Position numbers and translations under genes: made by a program. A model generated the notes under the pieces. It was given only the letters and a program-made list of their open reading frames with translations. It ran no database searches and was not told the origin of the DNA. Shown one piece after another: positions 36,378 to 43,711 of a DNA stretch of 50,972 nucleotides; the first letter of the stretch is position 1, and every line of letters starts with the position of its first letter. The DNA is from Bacteroidetes bacterium UBA6183 (GTDB lineage: Bacteria > Bacteroidota > Bacteroidia > UKL13-3), in NCBI GenBank assembly GCA_002422865.1, contig DITN01000040.1, positions 63,749-114,720 of the forward strand, given 5' to 3'.

Positions 36378-37152
36378 GTTTAATAACCAAGTTGGTTAAT
36401 GCTATAAAATCTTTTACACCAAGTTGCTCTGCACGTTTATCGGCATAACCACTCGGTTGCAAAATAGCATCTTCAACCCCAAATTGCGAAATAGCATTGC
36501 GTAATTTTTTTCTTCGTTGATTAAAGGCTGCTTTTACCACCCTGAATAGCATTTTTTCATTAATATCAGGTGCCTCTGCTTTACGTACCATGCGCATCAC
36601 TCCTGATTTAACCTTAGGTGGTGGTGTAAATACATGCTCCGGCACGGTAAACAAATACTCCAAATCGTAATAGGCTTGGGCCAATACACTTAAAATACCG
36701 TACTCTTTACCTCCCGGCCCCGAACAAATTCTTTCAGCCACTTCTTTTTGAAACATGCCGGCCATAATGGGTATTTGATTACGATACTCTAACACTTTAA
36801 AAACTATTTGGGTTGAAATATTATATGGAAAGTTACCAATTACAGCAAACTCTTCCTTAAATAATTCGCTAGGTTTTATTTGCAAAAAATCGCCTTGAAT
36901 GAGCCTTGGCGCCAAATCCGGGTAGTGCTGTTTCAGGTAATTGATGGATTCGTTATCAATATCAATGGCATAGAGTGTTATCGGCTTTTGAAGCAAGTAC
37001 TTGGTAAGCACACCCATTCCGGGACCAATTTCAAGTACCTGTTTTGCTTCACATTTGTTCATCAATCCATCAACAATGTTAGATGCAATTTGCTCGTCAT
37101 TTAAGAAATGTTGGCCTAAATGTTTCTTTGCCTTTACCTGTTCGTGCCTCAT
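36358..37152 (-). CDS. rsmA: 16S rRNA dimethyladenosine transferase
   Basis: RsmA (KsgA) dimethylates two adjacent adenines near the 3' end of 16S rRNA. I chose the ATG at 37150-37152 (264 residues), which gives MRHEQVKAKKHLGQHFLNDEQIA, close to the family N-terminus. The ATG at 37179 would add nine residues of no clear relation. Motifs are the SAM loop VLEIGPGMGVLTKYL and the catalytic GNFPYNIS. The C-terminal helical part has the segment VKAAFNQRRKKLRNAI. It is divergent from the aminopeptidase gene. Confidence 0.95.
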   Translation of the reverse strand: MRHEQVKAKKHLGQHFLNDEQIASNIVDGLMNKCEAKQVLEIGPGMGVLTKYLLQKPITLYAIDIDNESINYLKQHYPDLAPRLIQGDFLQIKPSELFKEEFAVIGNFPYNISTQIVFKVLEYRNQIPIMAGMFQKEVAERICSGPGGKEYGILSVLAQAYYDLEYLFTVPEHVFTPPPKVKSGVMRMVRKAEAPDINEKMLFRVVKAAFNQRRKKLRNAISQFGVEDAILQPSGYADKRAEQLGVKDFIALTNLVIKHGNNIN

Positions 37153-37192
37153 GTTGCAAATAGAACAAATTTTACGCATTTATCCTTCCTTA

Positions 37193-37221
37193 TTTGCATG
37201 TGAGTTTTTTTTATAGATTTG
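37193..37221 (+). promoter_or_regulatory. Promoter of the aminopeptidase-pdxA pair
   Basis: TTTG (37193-37196), a 17-bp spacer and TAGATTTG (37214-37221) match the Bacteroidota promoter consensus closely. Transcription would start near 37227, about 16 nt before the ATG. Confidence 0.6.
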
Positions 37222-37242
37222 CTGCTATTAGTAACACATACC

Positions 37243-38679
37243 ATGCACACAACAATTCAGTTAAAAAACAAAAACAGTAATAATAAGTCGGTACTTTATT
37301 TAGCAAACAAAAAAACGGATTGGAAATCGTTATCGTTTGATAAAAAAGAAATTGACTACATCAACAAAAAAATAGCAGCTAAAGAAAATTTAATTCTTGT
37401 AAATCAACTTACCCGATTAGCCTACATTCAATTAATAGAAGAGGTTGAAAGCAAAGACGAGCCACAACAACTTGAAATGTTACGTGGTGCTGGTAATAAG
37501 GTTTGTACCGCTGTTAATGCTCACAAGTATGCCGATTTAGAATTACAATCTTTAGTAGGAAATGATGAATTACTTTTAGCTATTGCCGAAGGTTGTGCAT
37601 TGAGTAATTATCAATTTATAAAATATAAAAGCGAGCAAGATTTAAACTCGCTTAAAAATATTGTTATCGTATCAACCCTAATTAAAAAACCAGCTGTAAC
37701 AGAGTTGGAAATTTTAGTTGATGCAGTGTGCAAAGCGCGTAATTTGGTTAACGAACCACAAAGCCATTTAAATGCAATTGGTTTTGCAGATGAGATGAAA
37801 AAAATGGGAAAAGCAGCTTCGTTTAAAGTTGAGATTTTAAACAAAAAACAAATTGAAGCGCTTAAAATGGGTGGATTATTGGCGGTAAACAAAGGCAGTC
37901 AAACCCCACCTACTTTTACCATTATGGAGTACAAACCTAAAAAAGCTATCAATAAAAAACCTATTGTATTGGTAGGTAAAGGTGTGGTGTATGATACGGG
38001 CGGATTAAGTTTGAAGCCAACAGCAGGCATGGACACCATGAAGTGTGATATGGCAGGAGGTGCTTTAGTTGCAGCCACCATGTATGCAGTTGCAAAAGCA
38101 CAGTTAAATGTACATGTTATTGCCTTGGTTCCGGCCACAGATAACCGCCCGGGAGAAAATGCATACGCACCAGGTGATGTGATTAAAATGTATGATGGTA
38201 AGACTGTTGAAATGCTTAATGCTGATGCAGAAGGAAGAATGATTTTAGCAGATGCATTGGCTTACGCTAAAAAGTACAAACCAGAATTGGTTATGGATTT
38301 TGCTACGTTAACCGGTGCCGCAGCAGCAGCAATTGGAAGTTACGGAATTGTGTGTATGGGCACCGCTGATGAAGCGACCAAACTAAATTTAAAATTGTGC
38401 GGTAACCAAGTGCATGAACGTTTGGTTGAGTTTCCGTTTTGGGATGATTATGCCAAATTATTAAAAAGTGATATTGCTGATATGAAAAACATTGGCGGAC
38501 CTGTTGCCGGTGCTATTACTGCCGGTAAATTTTTAGAAAAATTTGTAGATTATCCTTGGATGCATTTTGATATTGCAGGACCGGCATACAACAGCGCTGC
38601 CGACAGCTACCGCCCGAAAAACGGTACAGGTGTTGGTGTTAGATTAATGTTTCAATTTTTAAAAGAGTTAAGCAACTAA
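37243..38679 (+). CDS. Leucyl aminopeptidase (M17 family)
   Basis: This two-metal aminopeptidase releases N-terminal residues from peptides. The ATG at 37243 gives 478 residues. The N-terminal domain is variable. The catalytic domain has VGKGVVYDTGGLSLKPTAGMDTMKCDMAGGA (metal ligands Lys, Asp and Asp), then LVPATDNRPGENAYAPGDV and NADAEGRMILADAL with its Asp, Glu and Arg. These complete the M17 pattern. It is followed 4 bp later by pdxA, so the two are cotranscribed. Confidence 0.94.
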   Translation: MHTTIQLKNKNSNNKSVLYLANKKTDWKSLSFDKKEIDYINKKIAAKENLILVNQLTRLAYIQLIEEVESKDEPQQLEMLRGAGNKVCTAVNAHKYADLELQSLVGNDELLLAIAEGCALSNYQFIKYKSEQDLNSLKNIVIVSTLIKKPAVTELEILVDAVCKARNLVNEPQSHLNAIGFADEMKKMGKAASFKVEILNKKQIEALKMGGLLAVNKGSQTPPTFTIMEYKPKKAINKKPIVLVGKGVVYDTGGLSLKPTAGMDTMKCDMAGGALVAATMYAVAKAQLNVHVIALVPATDNRPGENAYAPGDVIKMYDGKTVEMLNADAEGRMILADALAYAKKYKPELVMDFATLTGAAAAAIGSYGIVCMGTADEATKLNLKLCGNQVHERLVEFPFWDDYAKLLKSDIADMKNIGGPVAGAITAGKFLEKFVDYPWMHFDIAGPAYNSAADSYRPKNGTGVGVRLMFQFLKELSN

Positions 38680-38683
38680 ACGC

Positions 38684-39751
38684 ATGAGTAAATTACCTAT
38701 TATAGGCATATCGTTGGGAGATGTGAATGGCATTGGTCCTGAGGTAGTGATAAAAACATTGTTGGATAACCGCATTGCCGACTATTGTACCCCTGTTGTT
38801 TATGGTTCACCCAAGATTATTTCTTATTGGAAAAAGGCCATCAATCATCCGGATTTTAACATTCACATTATAAAAAGTATTGACCAAATCCACCATAAAA
38901 AAGCCAATATTTTGGTTTGCTGGGAAGAAGAGGTAGAAATAAAACCCGGAGAAGTAACAGAAGCCGGTGGTAAATATGCTTTTAAAAGTTTAGAAGCTGC
39001 AACCAAAGATCTTAAAGCTGGAAATATCCATGCATTGGTTACAGCACCGCTAAATAAACACAATGTAAACAACGATACACTGCCGTTTAGCGGGCATACA
39101 GAATATTTAGCACAACAAGACGGTGTAGACAATTATTTAATGATGTTGGTTTGTGATGACCTAAAAGTAGGTTTGGTTACCGGACATGTACCTTTAAAAG
39201 ATGTTGCATCCAAAATAAGTGTTGAAAGCATTTTGCGTAAGTTAAAAACCATGCAACAAAGCTTACAAAAAGATTTCAGCATTGTTAAACCTAAAATTGC
39301 TGTACTGGGTTTAAATCCTCATGCAGGTGACAATGGCTTATTAGGTAACGAAGATAAAGACATTATTGCCGTTGCCTGTGCTAAAGCGCAAGAAGGCGGT
39401 TTATTGGCTTATGGCCCGTATCCTTCTGACGGCTTTTTTGGTGCCCGTCAGTACCAAAAATTTGATGCAGTTTTGGCCATGTACCACGACCAAGGTTTAA
39501 TACCTTTTAAATTTTTAGGATTTGAAAATGGTGTCAATTTCACTGCCGGTTTAAGCTTTATTCGTACCAGCCCCGACCATGGAACCGCATACGACATAGC
39601 AGGGAAAAACAAAGCAGACGAAAGCAGTTTTAGAAATGCATTTTATGCGGCTATTGATTTGGTAAGAACAAGAAACGAAAACTTTAAATTAAGTGACGAT
39701 TTTCTTCCTTTTACCCAACATCGCAAAGAGCGTTTCAGAATAGATTTTTAA
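38684..39751 (+). CDS. pdxA: 4-hydroxythreonine-4-phosphate dehydrogenase
   Basis: PdxA oxidises 4-phosphohydroxythreonine in the DXP-dependent pathway to pyridoxal phosphate. It has 355 residues. Family motifs are ISLGDVNGIGPEVVIKTL, SGHTEYLAQ (metal His), the AMYHDQGLIPFKFLGF block with a second metal His, and RTSPDHGTAYDIAGKNKAD. A terminator follows. Identification is secure. Confidence 0.96.
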   Translation: MSKLPIIGISLGDVNGIGPEVVIKTLLDNRIADYCTPVVYGSPKIISYWKKAINHPDFNIHIIKSIDQIHHKKANILVCWEEEVEIKPGEVTEAGGKYAFKSLEAATKDLKAGNIHALVTAPLNKHNVNNDTLPFSGHTEYLAQQDGVDNYLMMLVCDDLKVGLVTGHVPLKDVASKISVESILRKLKTMQQSLQKDFSIVKPKIAVLGLNPHAGDNGLLGNEDKDIIAVACAKAQEGGLLAYGPYPSDGFFGARQYQKFDAVLAMYHDQGLIPFKFLGFENGVNFTAGLSFIRTSPDHGTAYDIAGKNKADESSFRNAFYAAIDLVRTRNENFKLSDDFLPFTQHRKERFRIDF

Positions 39752-39768
39752 TAAAAGAAACTCACAAC

Positions 39769-39806
39769 AAAAAGGCCGACTCTTTATAAGAATCGGCCTT
39801 TTTGTT
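39769..39806. terminator. Bidirectional terminator between pdxA and the lysozyme gene
   Basis: AAAAAGGCCGA pairs with TCGGCCTTTTT around a TCTTTATAAGA stem-loop, with T-runs on both strands. It serves the two convergent genes. Confidence 0.87.
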
Positions 39807-39818
39807 ATCAATACTATT

Positions 39819-40598
39819 TTAGTTTTTAGTTAACTTCTTAAGATCTTCTATATCACCATCAAATACGTTAAAATCAACACCGCCCCGTATACCATTTACA
39901 CGGCCTCGGTCGCTATGCTGCCAAAAATGCCAACCCGATAATTTATCTTTCAAATCAGGTGTGCGGTAATGAGCAATCCAAAGTGGATACTTCTTAAATT
40001 CGGCACCGGTTAACATGGTTTTATAAAAACCATAATTGGTGTATATGATAGGTTTCACCCCATATTGTTTTTCAACCAACACCAACCAACGTTTTAAGTT
40101 TTTCTTCAATACAGCACGATTACCACCACCGTACATTTCAATATCAAGTACAGGAGCTAAATCACCCTTTTCTAGTTTTGGAACCTGCTTAAAAAACAAC
40201 CTCGCTTGTTCATCAGCTGTAAGGTGTGGGCGATAGAAGTGATAAGCACCACGCATAATACCGGCATTCTTACACTCTTTCCAATTCGATTTAAAATATT
40301 CATCAACCACAGTGCGTCCTTCACTTGCTTTAATAAAAGCAAACTGAATTGATACGTCTTTGTGTTTCATTTTACTTACCGCCTCCCAATCGATGTTACG
40401 TTGGTGACGAGAAACATCAATACCATGCAAATCATACTCACCCGGTAAATCAATACCAAATGTTGGGTATGAAGGTGAACTCATTTTAATGGCATTGGCA
40501 ATGCCTTTTACAGTGCCATTACTTAATAAATATACGGCACCGGTTCCAACTGCCAAGGTAAGTGCTGATCCAAATAATATTTTTCGGGTTTTAATCAT
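39819..40598 (-). CDS. Glycoside hydrolase family 25 (lysozyme-like)
   Basis: This is a predicted muramidase of 259 residues from the ATG at 40596-40598; an upstream GTG would add 19 residues. An N-terminal hydrophobic segment (KILFGSALTLAVGTGAVYLL) acts as a signal anchor. The GH25 core starts at HGIDVSRHQRNIDWEAV and contains FAFIKASEG, GAYHFYRP and APVLDIEMYGG with the catalytic Asp and Glu. The sequence WHFWQHSDRGRVNGIRGGVDFNVFDGD ends the domain. GH25 enzymes cleave between N-acetylmuramic acid and N-acetylglucosamine. Proximity to the tRNA array is not evidence of phage origin. Confidence 0.9.
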   Translation of the reverse strand: MIKTRKILFGSALTLAVGTGAVYLLSNGTVKGIANAIKMSSPSYPTFGIDLPGEYDLHGIDVSRHQRNIDWEAVSKMKHKDVSIQFAFIKASEGRTVVDEYFKSNWKECKNAGIMRGAYHFYRPHLTADEQARLFFKQVPKLEKGDLAPVLDIEMYGGGNRAVLKKNLKRWLVLVEKQYGVKPIIYTNYGFYKTMLTGAEFKKYPLWIAHYRTPDLKDKLSGWHFWQHSDRGRVNGIRGGVDFNVFDGDIEDLKKLTKN

Positions 40599-40784
40599 AT
40601 TTCTCTCGCGTTTCAAAGTCCGAATATAAAACGTAAAAATGTTAAAAATGTGCACAACATGTTAATATTTTACACAAAGCTCAATTACCAGTCCATAATT
40701 TAGTACAATCCCAAAATTGCATCTTGATAATGAGGCTGAAATTATTTTTTGTTTGCAAAAGTAAGGTTTTTATTTTTTTATTTT

Positions 40785-40792
40785 TACATTTG
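40785..40792 (+). promoter_or_regulatory. -7 element of the tRNA-Met promoter
   Basis: TACATTTG matches TAnnTTTG. No good -33 element is found at normal spacing. A transcript would start near 40797 and first pass through the broken tRNA copy. On the opposite strand TACTTTTG (40756-40763) is a second -7 match pointing toward the lysozyme gene. Confidence 0.45.
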
Positions 40793-40812
40793 CAGCCCGT
40801 TAATCATAAAAT

Positions 40813-40905
40813 GGCGGGATAGCTCTCCCGAAGGTTTTGGATGGTTAGAGCGTAGGATTCATATCCGTCAGTTGACTGATGTCAGTTACGATTCTGGAAC
40901 AAATC
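40813..40905 (+). pseudogene. Degenerate tRNA-Met copy with two palindromic insertions
   Basis: The first 13 nt (40813-40825) are identical to the start of the functional tRNA-Met. A 15-nt palindrome-like insert (40826-40840) interrupts the D arm. The next 23 nt (40841-40863, through the CAT anticodon) again match exactly. From 40864 the anticodon 3' stem is replaced by TCCGTCAGTTGACTGA. The T arm and acceptor 3' side (to about 40905) are decayed, with no pairing to the 5' acceptor strand. It cannot fold as a tRNA. Confidence 0.8.
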
Positions 40906-40915
40906 GAAAAAATAA

Positions 40916-40989
40916 GGCGGGATAGCTCAGATGGTTAGAGCGTAGGATTCATAACCCTAAGGTCGGCAGTTCGATTCTGCTTCCCGCTA
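40916..40989 (+). tRNA. tRNA-Met (CAT anticodon, elongator type)
   Basis: This is a complete 74-nt cloverleaf. The acceptor GGCGGGA pairs with TCCCGCT, with a G-T at the end, and the discriminator is A. The D arm contains AGCTCAGATGGTTAGAGC. The anticodon stem TAGGA pairs with the complementary strand around TTCATAA, and the T arm GGCAG-TTCGATT-CTGCT is perfect. CCA is not encoded. An elongator Met assignment fits the sequence; a tRNA-Ile2 read as k2C is the alternative for a CAT anticodon. It is the only intact copy here and is followed directly by a terminator. Confidence 0.93.
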
Positions 40990-40997
40990 CAAAAACT

Positions 40998-41030
40998 AAA
41001 GTCGTTCATTTGAACGACTTTTTTTATTTT
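40998..41030 (+). terminator. Terminator of tRNA-Met
   Basis: AAAGTCGTTCA pairs with TGAACGACTTT around TT, followed by a T-run. It is copied with the array at 41359 and 41740. Confidence 0.88.
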
Positions 41031-41041
41031 AGCCTATCAAT

Positions 41042-41320
41042 ATGTATACCGTTTATGTTTTATATGCTAATTCTTGGGGGAAGATTTACGTTGGTTATAC
41101 CAGTAACCTAATAAATAGATTCCACTCTCATAACAAGCTTGCCAATAAAGGATACACAAGTAAATTCAGACCTTGGGTAGTGATTTACACTGAAGATTTT
41201 AATGATAAAGAGTCGGCAATCAAAAGAGAAAAGGAACTAAAGTCCTCTAGGGGTAGGGCATTTTTAAAAACCGAAATCATACCTATCATGAAAAGCGTAG
41301 GATTCATATCCGTCAGCTGA
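41042..41320 (+). CDS. GIY-YIG nuclease family protein, intact copy
   Basis: This is a small predicted endonuclease of 92 residues, of the UvrC/URI-like GIY-YIG group. The two strand motifs appear as YVLYANSWGKIYVGYTS; the conserved Arg lies in NRFHSHN and the acid in ESAIKREKELKSSRGR. The length is normal for single-domain members. The last residues (SVGFISVS) are encoded by a copied tRNA-Met anticodon arm, and the stop lies within its palindrome. It starts 12 bp after the tRNA terminator. It has no signal peptide. Whether it moves DNA or acts in repair is not known. Confidence 0.85.
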   Translation: MYTVYVLYANSWGKIYVGYTSNLINRFHSHNKLANKGYTSKFRPWVVIYTEDFNDKESAIKREKELKSSRGRAFLKTEIIPIMKSVGFISVS

Positions 41321-41350
41321 CGGACGGCAGTTCGATTCTGCTTCCCGCTA
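41294..41350 (+). repeat. tRNA-Met 3'-half copy, number 1
   Basis: AGCGTAGGATTCATA and GGCAG through the discriminator A match the functional tRNA exactly. Between them the normal ACCCTAAGGTC is replaced by the perfect palindrome TCCGTCAGCTGACGGA (41309-41324) plus C. The 5' half is missing, so no tRNA can form. Confidence 0.92.
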
Positions 41351-41358
41351 CAAAAACT

Positions 41359-41390
41359 AAAGTCGTTCATTTGAACGACTTTTTTATTTT
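41359..41390 (+). terminator. Copied terminator, unit 2
   Basis: It has the same AAAGTCGTTCA hairpin as at 40998, with one T fewer in the run. It lies after the first tRNA fragment. Confidence 0.85.
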
Positions 41391-41401
41391 AGCCTATCAA
41401 T

Positions 41402-41680
41402 ACGTATACTGTTTATGTTTTATATGCTAATTCTTGGGGGAAGATTTACGTTGGTTATACCAGTAACCTAATAAATAGATTCCACTCTCATAACAAGCTT
41501 GCCAATAAAAGATACACGAGTAAATTCAGACCTTGGGTAGTGATTTACACTGAATTTTTTAATGATAAAGAGTCGGCTATCAAAAGAGAAAAGGAACTAA
41601 AGTCCTCAAGGGGCAGGGCATTTTTAAAAACCGAAATCATACCTATTATGAAAAGCGTAGGATTCATATCAGTCGGTTGA
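41402..41680 (+). pseudogene. GIY-YIG nuclease copy without ATG start
   Basis: This is the second array copy. The start codon is ACG instead of ATG, and no other in-frame ATG, GTG or TTG lies near. The remaining 92 codons are open and end in TGA inside the second tRNA fragment. Relative to copy 1 there are about ten base changes. Six are synonymous; the amino acid changes are Gly to Arg (RYTSKF) and Asp to Phe (TEFFND). The excess of silent changes suggests selection before or after start loss. Use of ACG as a weak start cannot be excluded. Confidence 0.8.
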
Positions 41681-41731
41681 CTGACTAAAGTCCTCTACTG
41701 ACGGACGGCAGTTCGATTCTGCTTCCCGCTA
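41654..41731 (+). repeat. tRNA-Met 3'-half copy, number 2
   Basis: It has the same layout as copy 1, but the palindrome is TCAGTCGGTTGACTGA, followed by CTAAAGTCCTCTA and CTGACGGAC before the exact T arm and acceptor end. The 14-nt word ACTAAAGTCCTCTA also occurs within GIY-YIG copy 1 (41236-41249). Confidence 0.9.
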
Positions 41732-41739
41732 CAAAAACT

Positions 41740-41771
41740 AAAGTCGTTCTTTTGAACGACTTTTTTATTTT
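41740..41771 (+). terminator. Copied terminator, end of array
   Basis: AAAGTCGTTC and GAACGACTTT pair around TTTT, followed by a T-run. Homology with the other units stops about 41772. Confidence 0.85.
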
Positions 41772-41967
41772 AACACCCGAAGTAAATACTACACTAATTT
41801 TCAGGTTACGAAATTTCAGTGTTCATTTTTTCTCGAACACCTTATTTTACCCTACCAGCCGTTTAAACAAGGCGTCTATATAGAATATTCATTATTATTT
41901 TTTTGATTGTAAAAATCCATGGCTTAATTCATCTCGTAAATGGATGCACACTTAAAACTAAAATATC

Positions 41968-42528
41968 ATGAAAAAATCAATTAAATCATTAGCCCTTGCA
42001 TTGGGATTATTCGTTTCATCAACCATAACTGTACTGGCGCAAAACAACGTTGTTGTTGGTGGTGAGGTGATGTATCCAAAGAAAAACATTGTAGAAAACG
42101 CAGTTAATTCTAAAGACCACACCACTTTGGTTGCTGCGGTAAAAGCAGCAGGACTGGTTGAAACCCTACAAAGTGCCGGGCCATTTACCGTTTTTGCTCC
42201 CACCAATGACGCTTTTGCAAAATTGCCGGAAGGTACTGTGGCTTCTTTGCTGAAGTCGGAAAACAAAGCGCTACTTGTTAAAATACTTACGTATCATGTT
42301 TTAGCGGGTAAGTTGGATGCGAACGAGTTGATGAAAAAAATAAAATCATCGGGCGGAAAAGCCACTTTAAAAACTGTTGCAGGAGGTACTTTAACCGCAA
42401 TGATGAACGGGGATAAAAACATTATGCTAAAAGATGAGAAAGGTAATTCGTTTAACATTACCATTTATGATGTTTATCAAAGCAATGGTGTTATTCATGT
42501 TATTGACCAAGTAGCCATGCCGAACTAA
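41968..42528 (+). CDS. Fasciclin (FAS1) domain secreted protein
   Basis: This is a 186-residue protein with a signal peptide (KSLALALGLFVSSTITVLA). A single FAS1 domain (about 45-183) contains TTLVAAVKAAGLVETLQSAGPFTVFAPTNDAFAKLPEG and YHVLAGKLDANEL, ending YQSNGVIHVIDQVAMPN. FAS1 proteins are exported adhesion-type proteins; the ligand is unknown. No lipobox is present, so it is probably periplasmic or secreted. The 195-bp gap upstream shows no clear promoter match. A terminator follows. Confidence 0.93.
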   Translation: MKKSIKSLALALGLFVSSTITVLAQNNVVVGGEVMYPKKNIVENAVNSKDHTTLVAAVKAAGLVETLQSAGPFTVFAPTNDAFAKLPEGTVASLLKSENKALLVKILTYHVLAGKLDANELMKKIKSSGGKATLKTVAGGTLTAMMNGDKNIMLKDEKGNSFNITIYDVYQSNGVIHVIDQVAMPN

Positions 42529-42543
42529 ACAAACATTATTGAC

Positions 42544-42573
42544 AAGAAAAAGCTCCAATTGGAGCTTTTTCTT
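42544..42573. terminator. Bidirectional terminator after the fasciclin gene
   Basis: AGAAAAAGCTCC and GGAGCTTTTTCT form a perfect stem around AATT, with T-runs on both strands. It serves the fasciclin gene and the convergent nucleoid-protein gene, whose stop lies at its edge. Confidence 0.87.
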
Positions 42574-43615
42574 ATTCTTCATTATCGTAATATATTTTAT
42601 AGAATTTACGCCCGTTGTCATCTTCACCTCGCTCAATTAAATTTCGATTACCATGAATGTATATGTGGAAATTTTTATCCAATTTTAAAACACTTTTAAA
42701 AATACGAGCTTGCTTTTTTACGGCTTGTGTATTGATGTCAAAACCATCTGCCATGTCCAAGTCACCATCATTTTGCATGGTTTGTTTAAAAGAATTGAAA
42801 GAGTTAATGACAGTACTGTCTTCAAATACCGATGCCGCAAAATCTTCGGCCACAAATCGTTCATTCTCTTTAAAATAATTAACCGACTTATTTAACAAGT
42901 CTATTTGATCTGCTTTGGTTACCTCAAATTCTTCTGTTAGTTGCTGTGTAACGTAAGCTTTTGCTACATTTAAAAAGTTTCGGGTATAGTTGTAATCATC
43001 GGCACATGTTTTTACTTGCAAAAAATCGTCTTTCCAATAAAAGGCTTCTGCACCGCGTCCTGCTTTATCAACAATCGCAACCTTATAACCTTGTTCTTGG
43101 TTCAGGTTTAAAATAATACATCCTTTGTCCAACTTATCAATATTAATACCCTCATCGGCATTAATACTGTATTCTTTTCCTTTCCGCTTTGTTTTTAAAA
43201 ACGGTTCTTTGTGTTCAGATTTAAATATTCCAATCGCATTGCAAATATTATCGCCCAACTTAACATGGCTTATGTATGCCACATATAAATCGCCATCTTT
43301 TATGTTTGGATGATTGGTGCACTCAAACAGATGTTTAGCAATATTTATGGTTTGTAAATGGAAAGAGGATGTTTGATTAAAAATTTGTTGGGCAAAAGAA
43401 TAAACAGGATTTAAGTTTACATCATCATTGCTAGATGTAAATTGCCAAAACTCTTGTTGTGTAAATGGTTTTAGAAAATAATGCTGTAGGAGGGCAATCA
43501 AACTTTCATCATTAACCTCCAAGCTATCAGCTGAAGCATAAAGCTGCCCGCCATTGTTTTTATTGCCAACTTCATGTACACTTAACTGTTCAAGGTTGCT
43601 CGTAAAAAAATCCAT
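42572..43615 (-). CDS. Nucleoid-associated protein (NdpA/YejK family)
   Basis: This is a nucleoid-associated protein of about 347 residues. Family parts include the N-terminal LEQLSVHEVGNK and YFLKPF. Then come GDLYVAYISHVKLGDNICNAIGIFKSEHK and the block IDKLDKGCIILNLNQEQGYKVAIVDK. I chose the ATG at 43613-43615, which places the LSVHEVGNK motif at the usual distance; ATGs at 43621 and 43636 are also possible. The family binds the nucleoid in enterobacteria, but the role in Bacteroidota is unknown. It stands alone on the minus strand. Confidence 0.83.
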   Translation of the reverse strand: MDFFTSNLEQLSVHEVGNKNNGGQLYASADSLEVNDESLIALLQHYFLKPFTQQEFWQFTSSNDDVNLNPVYSFAQQIFNQTSSFHLQTINIAKHLFECTNHPNIKDGDLYVAYISHVKLGDNICNAIGIFKSEHKEPFLKTKRKGKEYSINADEGINIDKLDKGCIILNLNQEQGYKVAIVDKAGRGAEAFYWKDDFLQVKTCADDYNYTRNFLNVAKAYVTQQLTEEFEVTKADQIDLLNKSVNYFKENERFVAEDFAASVFEDSTVINSFNSFKQTMQNDGDLDMADGFDINTQAVKKQARIFKSVLKLDKNFHIYIHGNRNLIERGEDDNGRKFYKIYYDNEE

Positions 43616-43711
43616 GCTCATGGCAGCAAAGTACATTTCATTGATGGGATGCTATCCACAAGTTTTCGGCAATGGTTTTAACTATTTAATGCCAGTTATT
43701 TAGGCTGGTTA

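Larger units (their letters stand above)
40965..41772 (+). repeat. Tandem array of tRNA 3'-half / terminator / GIY-YIG units
   Basis: Unit 1 runs 40965-41325 and unit 2 runs 41326-41706, with a partial third copy 41707-41772 that holds only the T arm, the acceptor end and the terminator. Units 1 and 2 are about 95% identical. Unit 2 is 20 bp longer, mainly from an insert at its palindrome. The repeat begins in the tRNA T arm (GGCAGTTCGATTCTG) and contains terminator, coding sequence and anticodon-arm copy. Confidence 0.92.

Noticed and set aside
41185..41370. Minus-strand open frame across the GIY-YIG gene
   Set aside because: It is antisense to the nuclease and tRNA copy and has no family features.
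41294..41731. Two further functional tRNA-Met genes
   Set aside because: Both lack the 5' acceptor strand and D arm, and the anticodon 3' stem is replaced by a palindrome.
40813..41772. CRISPR array
   Set aside because: The repeats are 360-380 bp units with coding sequence and tRNA parts, not short repeats with unique spacers, and no cas genes are nearby.
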